Source: Flavobacterium eburneipallidum (GTDB lineage Bacteria; Bacteroidota; Bacteroidia; Flavobacteriales; Flavobacteriaceae). From it: DNA of 64,000 bases. The DNA lies in contig NZ_CP114291.2 in the NCBI RefSeq assembly GCF_027111355.2, positions 3,162,001-3,226,000 on the forward strand. The letters are read 5' to 3'. The position numbers were made by a program, and so were the translations under genes. The notes beneath the pieces were generated by a model that was not told where the DNA came from, did no database searches, and was given only the letters and a program-made list of their open reading frames with translations. Shown in pieces: positions 46,273-55,518 of this stretch. Position 1 is the first letter of the stretch; every line of letters begins with the position of its first letter.

Positions 46273-47424
46273 TTAATTATTAATCGATAACAAACTCTGG
46301 CAATACACTTTATCATACTCCTCAATCATAATTTTCATTGCAAAATATGTATTAACAAAAGTAAAAGATTCTTCCTTAAGTTGTTTTAAATCCACTTCCT
46401 TATTGGCAATTTTTTCAAAAATGGATACTAATTCTTGTTCATTATTGAGATCAAACCACAAGCTCCAATCTTCAGGTAAAGTTTCGTTCAATCCTGCCAC
46501 TTTAGAAGCAATAACAGGTACTTTAGAAAAAGAGGCTTCAACTGAAACCAAACCAAATCCTTCAAAACGCGAAGGCATCAGTACAAAATCAAAATGATGT
46601 AATTTATTCGAAATAGAAGCAATAGCGCTATGTCTAAAAACATTATCATATTCCTTGGTCAGCTCTAAAACGTTCTCAACTAATTGTCCATCACCAATGA
46701 AATAAAAATGGAATCGATCAGCATACAATTTATTGATCGTCTTAATCCTTTCTATCAAAACATCAACCCCTTTCTGATATTCGAAACGACCACAAAAAAG
46801 AATATTAATTTTATTAGGATTCAGGTCAATTTCAATATCTGTTGCAAGAGGTAAATTACAACCATTGTATATCACTTTATTTTGAGGAGATATAGTCAAT
46901 TGGTTATCTTTTCTAATTTTAAAATAAGCCTCAAGTGCTGCTTTTGAAACTCCCACAATGCTATCGTTTTGAAAAGCAACTTCTGTATATAATCCCAATC
47001 GAGGATTGGTAGGCCATAATGCTGTATTGTGAATCGTACGAATTATTTTTGGAACAGTCATCCTGAACAAATTCATGAGACGTATCGTACTAGCCAAAAC
47101 ACAATCAGGCAAATCCGTGTGAGAATGTATGATAGTTGGTTTTTCTTTTTGAAAAAGCTTCAATAAAACAAAAGGAGCAAAAATTAAACTCAATCGTTTG
47201 TTTCCTTTGAACAGGCTATATGTTTTTATCTTCTTTTCTTTTAATTCAATACGTTTGGCATTGGCATAATCCGTATGCGACCGATACAGTTCCACAATAG
47301 TAAATTCGGCAACTGTAGGACTATCAACAAGGCATTGCTCGCTTAAATGAAAAGCAACATTTTCAGCTCCTCCCAAATTAATCGAAGAAATCAATTGAAA
47401 AATTTTTTGCTTGTTGTTTGTCAT
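46273..47424 (-). CDS. Glycosyltransferase family 4
   Basis: A 383-aa GT-B enzyme with N-terminal QLISSINLGGAENVAF (10-25), nucleotide-sugar lobe ILFCGRFEYQKGVDVLIE (about 210-227) and the EX7E-type MPSRFEGFGLVSVEASFSK (about 286-304). The GGAEN element is typical of the GT4 group in exopolysaccharide loci. It follows the GT4 at 47514 by 89 bp. Donor and acceptor are unknown. Confidence 0.9.
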   Translation of the reverse strand: MTNNKQKIFQLISSINLGGAENVAFHLSEQCLVDSPTVAEFTIVELYRSHTDYANAKRIELKEKKIKTYSLFKGNKRLSLIFAPFVLLKLFQKEKPTIIHSHTDLPDCVLASTIRLMNLFRMTVPKIIRTIHNTALWPTNPRLGLYTEVAFQNDSIVGVSKAALEAYFKIRKDNQLTISPQNKVIYNGCNLPLATDIEIDLNPNKINILFCGRFEYQKGVDVLIERIKTINKLYADRFHFYFIGDGQLVENVLELTKEYDNVFRHSAIASISNKLHHFDFVLMPSRFEGFGLVSVEASFSKVPVIASKVAGLNETLPEDWSLWFDLNNEQELVSIFEKIANKEVDLKQLKEESFTFVNTYFAMKIMIEEYDKVYCQSLLSINN

Positions 47425-47513
47425 GAACTAAATTATTACAATAAATTATTTAATATCCTGTTATTCAAATTATTAATCTTTGTCAAAGTTTTAAACTTTG
47501 ACAAAGTTCGTTT

Positions 47514-48638
47514 TTACAAATCGTTTATTTTCTTTAATTCCTGCTCAATAACATTTTTATCAAATAATGTTTTGGATGGCTTATCTAATAATGCTATACT
47601 TTCTATTTTTTTGATATTTTTCAAAAAAATCTGTACTCTCTCAATACTAGCATTCGCATCAGTAGGATCAAAGAGCATGCTTAAAGCATCTTTTAATAAA
47701 CTGGCAGCTCCAGCATATTGAGAACAAAAAACAGGAAGCCCAAAAATTAAGGCTTCGTTTACCACTGCACCAAAAGGCTCATACGTACTAGGCAATACAA
47801 AACCAGAAGCACACAAATACCAAGCTAATAATTCTTCGCCTTCAAACCGTCCTGGCAGTATTACTTTGGATTCTAAACTATTATCTTTTATAGCAGATAG
47901 TATTGCCGATTTTTCCTCGCCTTCGCCTACCAAAACCAATTTGACATCCGTATTTTTTTGCAAAACAGTAGCGATTGTTTTTACAAAAAGCGGAAGCGCT
48001 TTTGGCGGGATAAATCGACCCACAAACAATAAAACTTTTTGTCCTTTCAAATCATATTGTTGACAATACTGTTCTGCCAATTGTTCTAACTGATTGGAAT
48101 TGGCTCTTAACCGCTCTGGAAATTGTACAATTGGAAAAACAACTGTTCGTTTTTCCGAAAGATTAAAATACTGTTGGTAATACCCACCAACTTCTTTGGA
48201 TAAAACCAAAATAAAATCCAATCTTTTTATGGCATAATGGCGAGCCAAAAATCGAAACTTGGATTGTACTTCATCACAAATTTGAACACTATCATCAATA
48301 GTAGAACCTAATTTTTGACTAATTACTCCTGAACTTTTAAGTAAAATCAAATATTGTGTGGTAAATGAATATTCATAGCCTAAAATGATATCTGGATTAA
48401 ATCGCCTTATGACTTTAAGCATTCCAAAACGCAAAACACGGCCTTTGTATTCAGGGCCTTTAAGCAGAAAAGAATAAGAACACTTTAGTTGAGAAAGTAG
48501 TTTGTCTTGATCAAATTTATGATTCCAAACATTATCGTAAACAAAGACGATTTCTACCTCAAAAAAATCACTCAAAAAATTAAAGTAATCAATTCTATAC
48601 GGAGCTAAAGCTGGATGAAAAACAAGTATTTTTTTCAT
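47514..48638 (-). CDS. Glycosyltransferase family 4
   Basis: A 374-aa GT-B enzyme: ILVFHPALAPYRIDYFNFL (4-22, the PYR motif common in a GT4 subgroup that includes WcaI-like proteins), VLLFVGRFIPPKALPLFV (about 203-220), LVGEGEEKSAI, and an EX7E-type site LPSTYEPFGAVVNEALIFG (about 286-304). It is preceded by an acyltransferase gene with a one-base gap, so the two are cotranscribed. Confidence 0.9.
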   Translation of the reverse strand: MKKILVFHPALAPYRIDYFNFLSDFFEVEIVFVYDNVWNHKFDQDKLLSQLKCSYSFLLKGPEYKGRVLRFGMLKVIRRFNPDIILGYEYSFTTQYLILLKSSGVISQKLGSTIDDSVQICDEVQSKFRFLARHYAIKRLDFILVLSKEVGGYYQQYFNLSEKRTVVFPIVQFPERLRANSNQLEQLAEQYCQQYDLKGQKVLLFVGRFIPPKALPLFVKTIATVLQKNTDVKLVLVGEGEEKSAILSAIKDNSLESKVILPGRFEGEELLAWYLCASGFVLPSTYEPFGAVVNEALIFGLPVFCSQYAGAASLLKDALSMLFDPTDANASIERVQIFLKNIKKIESIALLDKPSKTLFDKNVIEQELKKINDL

Positions 48639-48639
48639 A

Positions 48640-49332
48640 TTATTTACAATCCTCTTTCAACGATCGTTCTCTAATCCAAGTGATTCCTTCTTTAATTTTC
48701 TTTGCGGGAATACCTCCATATATGGCATCCGAATCCTCATGTTTACCAGTTACTATAGCACCAGTTGCTACAATTGAATTGTCTGCAATACTTGCTCCTT
48801 TTAAAATTTTAGCATCTGCACCTAACCAAACATGATTTCCAACTACTATCGATTGCGCAGTATTGATTCTTTGTTTAGACTCTTTATCGTAAATAGCATG
48901 ACTATCACCATTCCTTATCTCTATTCTATGCGAAAACATACAGTCTTCTCCAATAGCAATAGCTTTTCCTTCTGTTGCTGCAATATGTCCACCCTCGATG
49001 GTTGTTCTATATCCAATTTCAATTGTACCTCCATCATCTTCAATCCACAACTCGGTATTAGACAAAATACAATGTTCTCCAATTATGATATGGCAATTAT
49101 TTCCTGAAATATGTAACAAACAGTTGTTCAATCTATTTTCAGGATGAATGAATATCAGATTATTTTTCCCATCAATTCTAATCTTGGTTTTCTTTAAAAA
49201 AGCGGATTTCAAAATTATGCTGTTTCCCGATCTGCGTTTTATACTCAAAATCGAAAAGAAACTATAAACAAAGCCCATAACGATCATTATGGATTTATTA
49301 TTTTTTATTAAATCTACCAGTATTTTTTTCAT
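48640..49332 (-). CDS. Hexapeptide-repeat acyltransferase (paralog of 52657-53337)
   Basis: A 230-aa left-handed beta-helix protein. Isoleucine-rich hexapeptide repeats run from about residue 50 to 215, interrupted by GDSHAIYDKES (142-152) with a likely catalytic His145, and end with VVGNHVWLGADAKILKGA and IYGGIPAKKIKEG. It resembles O-acetyltransferases of exopolysaccharide loci. The same HAIYD insertion is found in the gene at 52657. It starts two bases after the stop of the upstream GT2 gene. Confidence 0.87.
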   Translation of the reverse strand: MKKILVDLIKNNKSIMIVMGFVYSFFSILSIKRRSGNSIILKSAFLKKTKIRIDGKNNLIFIHPENRLNNCLLHISGNNCHIIIGEHCILSNTELWIEDDGGTIEIGYRTTIEGGHIAATEGKAIAIGEDCMFSHRIEIRNGDSHAIYDKESKQRINTAQSIVVGNHVWLGADAKILKGASIADNSIVATGAIVTGKHEDSDAIYGGIPAKKIKEGITWIRERSLKEDCK

Positions 49333-49334
49333 AC

Positions 49335-50174
49335 TTAATTTGATTTAAAATTCCATAAAGAAGGAACAATCGCTCTTAAATGTATCGTAAAATAATGAAA
49401 ACAAGCAACAAAAAAACCATTGTGCCTTCTGTCGAAAACAAAAAACTCTGGTGGATAACAACCACTGGTGGCTGAATACAAACTTTTCAATCTAGTGCTA
49501 ACAGACACAGAAGTAGATTGCCATTTAGGAACACTGGAATGCGCTTCACAATATCCTATATAATCTGGAGCAACAAATACGTTTACACCCATTTTTTTAG
49601 CCCTAAGGCTATAATCAAAATCGCCTACTGCATGGTGAAATATCGGATCTAAATTGCCAACAATCTCAAACACCTCTTTAGGAATCAAAACAAAATTACC
49701 GTTGCAATAATCACATTCCTGAAAAGAGCCGTTAGGCTGGACTAGTCTATCAGGATTTTTCTTAAATCCTCCATAAGTAATTTTTCCATTTTCAACAGAT
49801 TGAGTTGTCCCACAAACTATAGCTTTGACATCATTTTGATTTAAAATAGAAACAATAGCTTTTTCAAATAAAAATGTATCGTCATTCAACCATAAATAAT
49901 AGTCAAAATCTTTAGTATTTGCTGCCGTTTGCCAAGCTAAATACATGCCTCGATTCCAGAATAAATTACCATCGCCTTGAATAATAGTAACCGCTGGGAA
50001 CTGGGTTTTAATTTTTTCTGCTGTTCCGTCAGTTGAACCATCATCAACTAAAAAAATTTCTAAAACATAGTTTTCAGGAATGATACATTTATAAAGATTA
50101 GTTAGACAGGTAACCGTCTTTTCACTTCTGTTATGGCAGGTTAATAAAACAGCTATAGATTTAAAATTTATCAT
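49335..50174 (-). CDS. Glycosyltransferase family 2 (rhamnosyltransferase-like)
   Basis: A 279-aa GT2 enzyme with SIAVLLTCHNRSEKT (6-20), VDDGSTDGT at 43-51, GDGNLFWNRGM (67-77) and the metal site WLNDDT (95-100). The GNLFWNRGM form resembles WbbL/RfbF-type rhamnosyl and related transferases. A later GDFDYSLRAKKMG matches the acceptor-site region. It lies between an acyltransferase gene and a GT4 gene in module B. Confidence 0.88.
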   Translation of the reverse strand: MINFKSIAVLLTCHNRSEKTVTCLTNLYKCIIPENYVLEIFLVDDGSTDGTAEKIKTQFPAVTIIQGDGNLFWNRGMYLAWQTAANTKDFDYYLWLNDDTFLFEKAIVSILNQNDVKAIVCGTTQSVENGKITYGGFKKNPDRLVQPNGSFQECDYCNGNFVLIPKEVFEIVGNLDPIFHHAVGDFDYSLRAKKMGVNVFVAPDYIGYCEAHSSVPKWQSTSVSVSTRLKSLYSATSGCYPPEFFVFDRRHNGFFVACFHYFTIHLRAIVPSLWNFKSN

Positions 50175-50288
50175 TAAAACTTGAGTGTTATGGGATGATA
50201 TCTGAAAAAGTAATTGTTTTTTTTAAACTCTTTTTGAACATTTAACAACATTGAATTTAGTAAACTAAATGACTATTCAAAAAACATT

Positions 50289-51389
50289 TTATGAATACAA
50301 ATCAAAGATTTGCTTTACATTGTTCTGTAAATAATATTTTCTCTTCACTAATTCTTCACCATTACTTTTTATAAGGTCTTGCTTTTCAATATCATTTTTA
50401 AGAATCAATATGGCATTCATAAGTTCATTTGGTTCATCTTTAACTAATATTGAACATTCATTTTCAATATTAAAATCTCTTAATCCAGGAACGTCATATA
50501 AAATGGAAGGAATTTTACAAGCCAAAGCTTCGATAGTGGTCAATGAAATTCCTTCAAACTTACTGGGCATTAGATACAAATCGGATGCAACTAAATATTT
50601 CCTTACATTTCTCTTGTTACCTATAAACTTTATATGACCATCAATATTCAATTCTTTAGCTAAATTCATCTCTTCGCATAATGTATTTCCTTCACCTAAA
50701 TGCAAATAGATTATTTCTGGAATTGTAGCAATCAATTTTGGCAAAATAGCTATAATGTCATGATGTTGCTTAATATGACTACAGCCTCCTATAGAAATAA
50801 TCACAAAAGCATCTTTTGGAACTCCAATTTCTTCTCGAATTGCGATTTTCTCTAACAAACTTCCTGAAGAAAAATGAGCACTATCATACCAATTATTAAT
50901 CAAAAAAGATTCGTTATTATAAAATTTTTTCTCATGCCAATAAACGGAATCACTTATAGTGTGCATCTTGCAATCAAAAAGAGATCTTGAAATTCTTCGT
51001 TTCCATATATGGTAAATGTGAGTATACCACTTAGAAGGATACACATTGTGAAAAGTAAAAACAGACTTTAACTTTTTTATTTTTGTAAAGGCTGACAAAA
51101 CCGCATACATTGCTAAATGATGATTGTGTACAACGTCAATATTTTCAGAGTCTATAAATTTCCAAATCGTTTTATAAAATCTTAACTTATTAAGAATACC
51201 TTTTTTATAAGGTAAGTGTAATACAGTATAACCCGCTTTTTCAAATTCTGGAGCAAACTCTCCAAATTGTACAGCAGTGTTTACCACATACAACTTACAC
51301 CCTAACTGCTTAAACTCTTCAGCTGCTGCCACATACATAATTTCAGCACCTGAAAATTTGAGCTCATCCAGAATATGGAGAACCTTCAT
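50289..51389 (-). CDS. Glycosyltransferase family 4
   Basis: A 366-aa GT-B enzyme: VLHILDELKFSGAEIMYVAA at 3-22, then VISIGGCSHIKQHHDII (about 199-215), HLGEGNTLCEE, and an EX7E-type site MPSKFEGISLTTIEALACK (about 271-289). Its ATG overlaps the TGA of the wzy2 gene (ATGA), tying it to the polymerase. Probably assembles the module B repeat unit; sugar unknown. Confidence 0.9.
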   Translation of the reverse strand: MKVLHILDELKFSGAEIMYVAAAEEFKQLGCKLYVVNTAVQFGEFAPEFEKAGYTVLHLPYKKGILNKLRFYKTIWKFIDSENIDVVHNHHLAMYAVLSAFTKIKKLKSVFTFHNVYPSKWYTHIYHIWKRRISRSLFDCKMHTISDSVYWHEKKFYNNESFLINNWYDSAHFSSGSLLEKIAIREEIGVPKDAFVIISIGGCSHIKQHHDIIAILPKLIATIPEIIYLHLGEGNTLCEEMNLAKELNIDGHIKFIGNKRNVRKYLVASDLYLMPSKFEGISLTTIEALACKIPSILYDVPGLRDFNIENECSILVKDEPNELMNAILILKNDIEKQDLIKSNGEELVKRKYYLQNNVKQIFDLYS

Positions 51390-52654
51390 ATTGTAGCTTT
51401 TTTAAAATTAAAATGAATCATTTTTTTTGCCCATATCTCCACCTCTTTGTTAGTCATGAATCTAAACTGTTTGGAATAACAAAGTCCGATGACCATCCAT
51501 AAAGTGATATAAAACAAATCGAAATTAGTAAAATCTTCTACCCAATTGTAACACCAACGAAAACACAAATAAACACCTAAAAGTCTAGCATACTGATTTC
51601 TACTTTGATAAATAGCTAAATAGGCTCCTTTAATAAATGCCCAAAAATACAACATAACGCCAACGAGACCCGTCCACGTGAAGATGTTCAAGATAGCTAC
51701 TTCATTTGCAAAACGTTCAATGTTTCTTATTCCTAATTCATAATTTGCCTCACCAAAATATTGAGAATCATTCCCCCTAGCAGGGGTTCGACCTAATAAG
51801 ATATAATCATGTTTCACAGCAGACGATAATACTTCTTCATATAAAAAAGTACGACTATCAGCTGTCAAATTCACTTCTTTACCATTTCGTTGGTAGTTCG
51901 TTTTAGCATTATCTATAGTAAGATATTCGTCAAATTTGAAAACATTAAAAATATTAAACATTGCCAAAAAAAACAGTACGAATGGCAAAAACATAGAAGC
52001 AATATAAATAAATTTTAAGACACTACTAAAAGCATAAAATTTTAAATATATCAGAGCCGATAATACTATTGGTATCGCAAATTTTACAACATTACTCCGA
52101 GCATCAAAATTATCTAAAACAACATAAATAGAAATCGCAATGAGAATAATTTTGTATTTAGTATTAACCAAAGGAAAAAACAAGGTTAGCACACTTATAA
52201 CTGCTAAATAGCGTCCTGCACCATCAGAGTCATCTAGTAAAGCGAAATAAACAACTATAAAAAAAGGCAACGAATACCGAAGCCATTTTTGCATGGAAAG
52301 CGAAAAAAAATTGGGATGCAATGCTAAAAAAGCAATCATTGGAATCAGAAAAGTAAATCCAACATTAACCAAATTCTTCCACTGCCAGTAGTTATCCGCT
52401 ACAAATACCCCTCGAACAAAACATATCAAAAACCACAACAATAAAAACAAAATAGGACTAGCTCCATTCAATCGAATTGTTTTTATACTCGTATTTTTAT
52501 AAAGTAGTACAAATAATAAAACTATAAAAAAAGCATAAGATAACCACCAAAGAAAAGTATTACCAATACTGACCGTTGTGATTTCAGTAATTGTAAAAAC
52601 CGAAGCTAGGGAGATTAAGAAAAAACCTAAAGATAGTAAAGTTTCTTTTTTCAA
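51386..52654 (-). CDS. wzy: Wzy-type O-antigen polymerase / ligase-like membrane protein
   Basis: A 422-aa integral membrane protein with about 11-12 hydrophobic helices and one large periplasmic loop (about 240-320, including LGRTPARGNDSQYFGE), the layout of Wzy polymerases and WaaL ligases. Its position among module B glycosyltransferases, with a separate wzx2, favours a polymerase. Start: TTG at 52654, two bases after the stop of the upstream acyltransferase gene; there is no in-frame ATG nearby. Confidence 0.8.
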   Translation of the reverse strand: MKKETLLSLGFFLISLASVFTITEITTVSIGNTFLWWLSYAFFIVLLFVLLYKNTSIKTIRLNGASPILFLLLWFLICFVRGVFVADNYWQWKNLVNVGFTFLIPMIAFLALHPNFFSLSMQKWLRYSLPFFIVVYFALLDDSDGAGRYLAVISVLTLFFPLVNTKYKIILIAISIYVVLDNFDARSNVVKFAIPIVLSALIYLKFYAFSSVLKFIYIASMFLPFVLFFLAMFNIFNVFKFDEYLTIDNAKTNYQRNGKEVNLTADSRTFLYEEVLSSAVKHDYILLGRTPARGNDSQYFGEANYELGIRNIERFANEVAILNIFTWTGLVGVMLYFWAFIKGAYLAIYQSRNQYARLLGVYLCFRWCYNWVEDFTNFDLFYITLWMVIGLCYSKQFRFMTNKEVEIWAKKMIHFNFKKATI

Positions 52655-52656
52655 AA

Positions 52657-53337
52657 CTAAAATTTATTATTTTGTAAAGGATAATCTAATGTCCAGTAAA
52701 CATTTTTTTTAATTTCTCTAGCCGGATTTCCGGCTACAATAGTTTTGGCTTTAACATCCTTCGTTAACAATGTTTCCATCCCAATAATAGAACCATCACC
52801 TATTTTTACTCCTTTTAGTATGGTAACTTTACTACCTACCCAAACATTACTTTCAATAATGATTGGTTTCTCTTTATTGATCCAATTTCCATTTTCATCA
52901 TAAATAGCATGAGTATCACTAGCCCAAATCTCTATTTTGTCTGCAAACAAACAGTTGTTACCAATTACTATGGAATTATCAGACCCTACATTCACTATTC
53001 TTGCTCCTCCAAAAGTCGTGTCTTTTCCAATTCTTACTGAACAATTATTTCCACGGATAATTAAATTTACCTTACGTAATTTTACGCCCGCTTCAACTTC
53101 AACTAAATTACCTATTCCATCAATTGTAATAATTGAATTCTCTAAAAAACAATTATTTATATTCAACTTGTTGTTTACGCCAACTACATAGATTCTTGAT
53201 TTAATAACTGTAGATTTATTTACTATAAAAGAATTTTTACTTGTACACTTAAACCAAGAATATTTTATTCTTGATTTATTTAAAAACATAAATGGATATT
53301 TAAGTTTTAATAGCAGGTAATTTAGCAAACTCATCAT
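52657..53337 (-). CDS. Hexapeptide-repeat acyltransferase (paralog of 48640-49332)
   Basis: A 226-aa left-handed beta-helix protein. Hexapeptide repeats begin at about residue 50; the insertion ASDTHAIYDENG (139-150) places a likely catalytic His at 143; and the end shows IIESNVWVGSKVTILKGV, GDGSIIGMETLLTKDV and AGNPAREIKK. It aligns with the acyltransferase at 48640, and the two probably O-acylate different positions of the module B glycan. Two adjacent ATG codons mark the start. Confidence 0.87.
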   Translation of the reverse strand: MMSLLNYLLLKLKYPFMFLNKSRIKYSWFKCTSKNSFIVNKSTVIKSRIYVVGVNNKLNINNCFLENSIITIDGIGNLVEVEAGVKLRKVNLIIRGNNCSVRIGKDTTFGGARIVNVGSDNSIVIGNNCLFADKIEIWASDTHAIYDENGNWINKEKPIIIESNVWVGSKVTILKGVKIGDGSIIGMETLLTKDVKAKTIVAGNPAREIKKNVYWTLDYPLQNNKF

Positions 53338-53348
53338 AAATCAATTAT

Positions 53349-54329
53349 TTACCAATAACAAGCTCCTTCAACAGCTTCAGCATTTTTGGGTATTTCTTTG
53401 TTGCCTGGTCGAATCCAATGTTCGTTCATCAAATTAGCATAAAATCCTTGAGGAATACCCCATTCTTCTACTCCATAATTAGGATCTTCCCAACGCTTGC
53501 CACGAATACCAAATAAAAGTTGCAAAGCGCCACCATAGTGAAATCCTTTTTTACCCATTCTTTTAACATGAGCAGCCAAAGAAAATCCATAAGCTCCACA
53601 ACCAATAAGACAAATATCATAATCCACTTTGTCAATTTCAGTTTTCATAAATTCAAGAGCTTCAAACCAATCCTGAAATTCCGTTTTCTCATCCGCTAAA
53701 CTTTGCACAGCTTTTATAGTTGTCAACTGGAAATCAGGTAAAACATCCGTTTTAAAAAGTAATTTTCTTTTTTGATATTGTTGCTCAATATCTTTTGCAA
53801 AAGGATGCACGACCAATACTTTTTTCCCTTTCAAAGCTCTTGACCAATGATTTAGAGCCCAATAAGGTTCTAGCAATCTCAATTGTATTTTTTTAGCATT
53901 TTCTAATTCCTTATCAAAAAAACGCTCATTAGGAATCCAAGAACCTAAAATATCCACTTCGGGAATATCTTGCAACATCAACTCGCAAAATTGCCCAATT
54001 TTATTTGGAGTTGGAGGAAAAAAACCTGCAACTTCATGTAAACACTTGATTATTCCCTCATTCCACCACCAATCAAATTGTTCTCCTCTAATGAACTTAA
54101 AAACTGATTTGGTTTTACTTTTAACACTCTGATAATTCATTAAAGCATTAAGCTCATTTGAACCAAAACGGGCTATCATACATGGCTTATCAGACATTAA
54201 AGCATCATAAATAATTTGAGAAGCTTTATCTGGATTTTGCTCACATTCAGGTTTCACAGGAATTATATTGAAAATTTTAGAATATAATTTTCGTAAAGCA
54301 ATAATTGTGTAAATAAAAAATTTATTCAT
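53349..54329 (-). CDS. Putative GT-D-fold glycosyltransferase
   Basis: From the ATG at 54329 the protein has 326 aa; the open frame further upstream is low-complexity and unlikely. The segment CMIARFGSNELNAL (50-63) resembles the RFGDGE core of GT-D (DUF1792) enzymes, and ICLIGCGAYGFSLAAHVKR with MGKKGFHYGGALQLLFG near residues 245-280 matches the C-terminal part of that fold. The usual metal-binding DxE is here SNE. GT-D enzymes (such as DUF1792 of Streptococcus) add glucose to a glycan chain. Family membership is an inference by eye. Confidence 0.55.
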   Translation of the reverse strand: MNKFFIYTIIALRKLYSKIFNIIPVKPECEQNPDKASQIIYDALMSDKPCMIARFGSNELNALMNYQSVKSKTKSVFKFIRGEQFDWWWNEGIIKCLHEVAGFFPPTPNKIGQFCELMLQDIPEVDILGSWIPNERFFDKELENAKKIQLRLLEPYWALNHWSRALKGKKVLVVHPFAKDIEQQYQKRKLLFKTDVLPDFQLTTIKAVQSLADEKTEFQDWFEALEFMKTEIDKVDYDICLIGCGAYGFSLAAHVKRMGKKGFHYGGALQLLFGIRGKRWEDPNYGVEEWGIPQGFYANLMNEHWIRPGNKEIPKNAEAVEGACYW

Positions 54330-54503
54330 AATGATTATTTTATTTGGTTGATCACAAAACTTTCTACTTCTTACACAAGAAAATTTAATAATTTTAACAT
54401 AGATAATTAATTCATGACTATTTTTAATCAAATCTTTAAAAAAAAAATAAGATTTTGAATATTGTCATCTTAAAACTTTAAATAGAAATAACAAAAAAGT
54501 TTA

Positions 54504-55505
54504 TCATTTTTTTCCGTAGAGCAAAAAATCAAGAACGTTCGATTTTTTAAAAATTTGATGTGTAAATACACAGAAATATGCAATGGGTATAGCAATCATA
54601 AAAATCAACAAAAATTGAACAAACAAATTAGTTCCTTTTAATTCAGATAAAAACAAAATCCTGGACGTTAAAAAAAACTGCATTACATATATGGCTAATG
54701 ATTCTTTTCCAAATAATTGAATTTGTGAATCGACAAAAGAATTTATAGAATCAACACCTTTTGTTAAATGCAATAAGGTAATAAATGCTATAATTGAAAT
54801 AAATACTTTTAATATAACATCTATTGTATTTCCTTGAATGGACCAATGACCAACTAAAACTAAAAATAAAATTAATGCCATTGTAAAAACAGATTGGTTC
54901 ATTATAAACTTTTCGATATGAGAATACTTCGAAATAAAACTTCCTATAAAGAAAAAACCAGTAAATAAAATCAAAGTCAGAAAATGGGGCTTATCAATTA
55001 ATAGAAAACCTAATAATGGAAATATAAAGACAGAACCTGCAATTACAATGCTCATGTACAGGCTACCATTTTTATTCAAAAAATGACAGCATAAAGAAAA
55101 AATTCCGAACAATATTTGAATTTCAAATATTGTTTGCAAAAACCATAGACCAGGGTGTAACAAGGCATTTACAACATCGTCTGTGCTAATGTACTCAAAT
55201 TGCTCTGCAAAAAAAAATTTCTCTACAAACAATGTCCAAGTAAGTAAGGGTACTATTAAAGTATAAATCTTTTTCCACAAAAAGTTCTTTAATGTTCCAA
55301 GATTTATAATTCTATTTACTCCCCTACTAGCAACATAACCACTCAAAATAAAAAACAAAGGCATGTGAAAAGAATAAATAATATTAAATATTTTATTATT
55401 AGTTCCACCATCAATATTGTTAAATTGAATAATATGCCCTACAATTACTAGGATAATAGCTATTCCTTTCATCCTATCAATAAATTCAAATCTAGTATTT
55501 TCCAT
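54504..55505 (-). CDS. Acyltransferase family 3 (OafA/NodX-like) membrane protein
   Basis: A 333-aa protein with about ten membrane helices. The N-terminus FIDRMKGIAIILVIVGHIIQ (9-28) carries the family R/K...GH motif, followed by YSFHMPLFFILSGYV (44-58). AT3 proteins O-acylate sugars at the inner membrane using acetyl-CoA or related donors. It lies between the GT-D-like gene and the fucosyltransferase-like gene of module B, so it is likely a glycan modifier. The start is ATG. Confidence 0.9.
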   Translation of the reverse strand: MENTRFEFIDRMKGIAIILVIVGHIIQFNNIDGGTNNKIFNIIYSFHMPLFFILSGYVASRGVNRIINLGTLKNFLWKKIYTLIVPLLTWTLFVEKFFFAEQFEYISTDDVVNALLHPGLWFLQTIFEIQILFGIFSLCCHFLNKNGSLYMSIVIAGSVFIFPLLGFLLIDKPHFLTLILFTGFFFIGSFISKYSHIEKFIMNQSVFTMALILFLVLVGHWSIQGNTIDVILKVFISIIAFITLLHLTKGVDSINSFVDSQIQLFGKESLAIYVMQFFLTSRILFLSELKGTNLFVQFLLIFMIAIPIAYFCVFTHQIFKKSNVLDFLLYGKK

Positions 55506-55518
55506 TCGTCACTGGATG

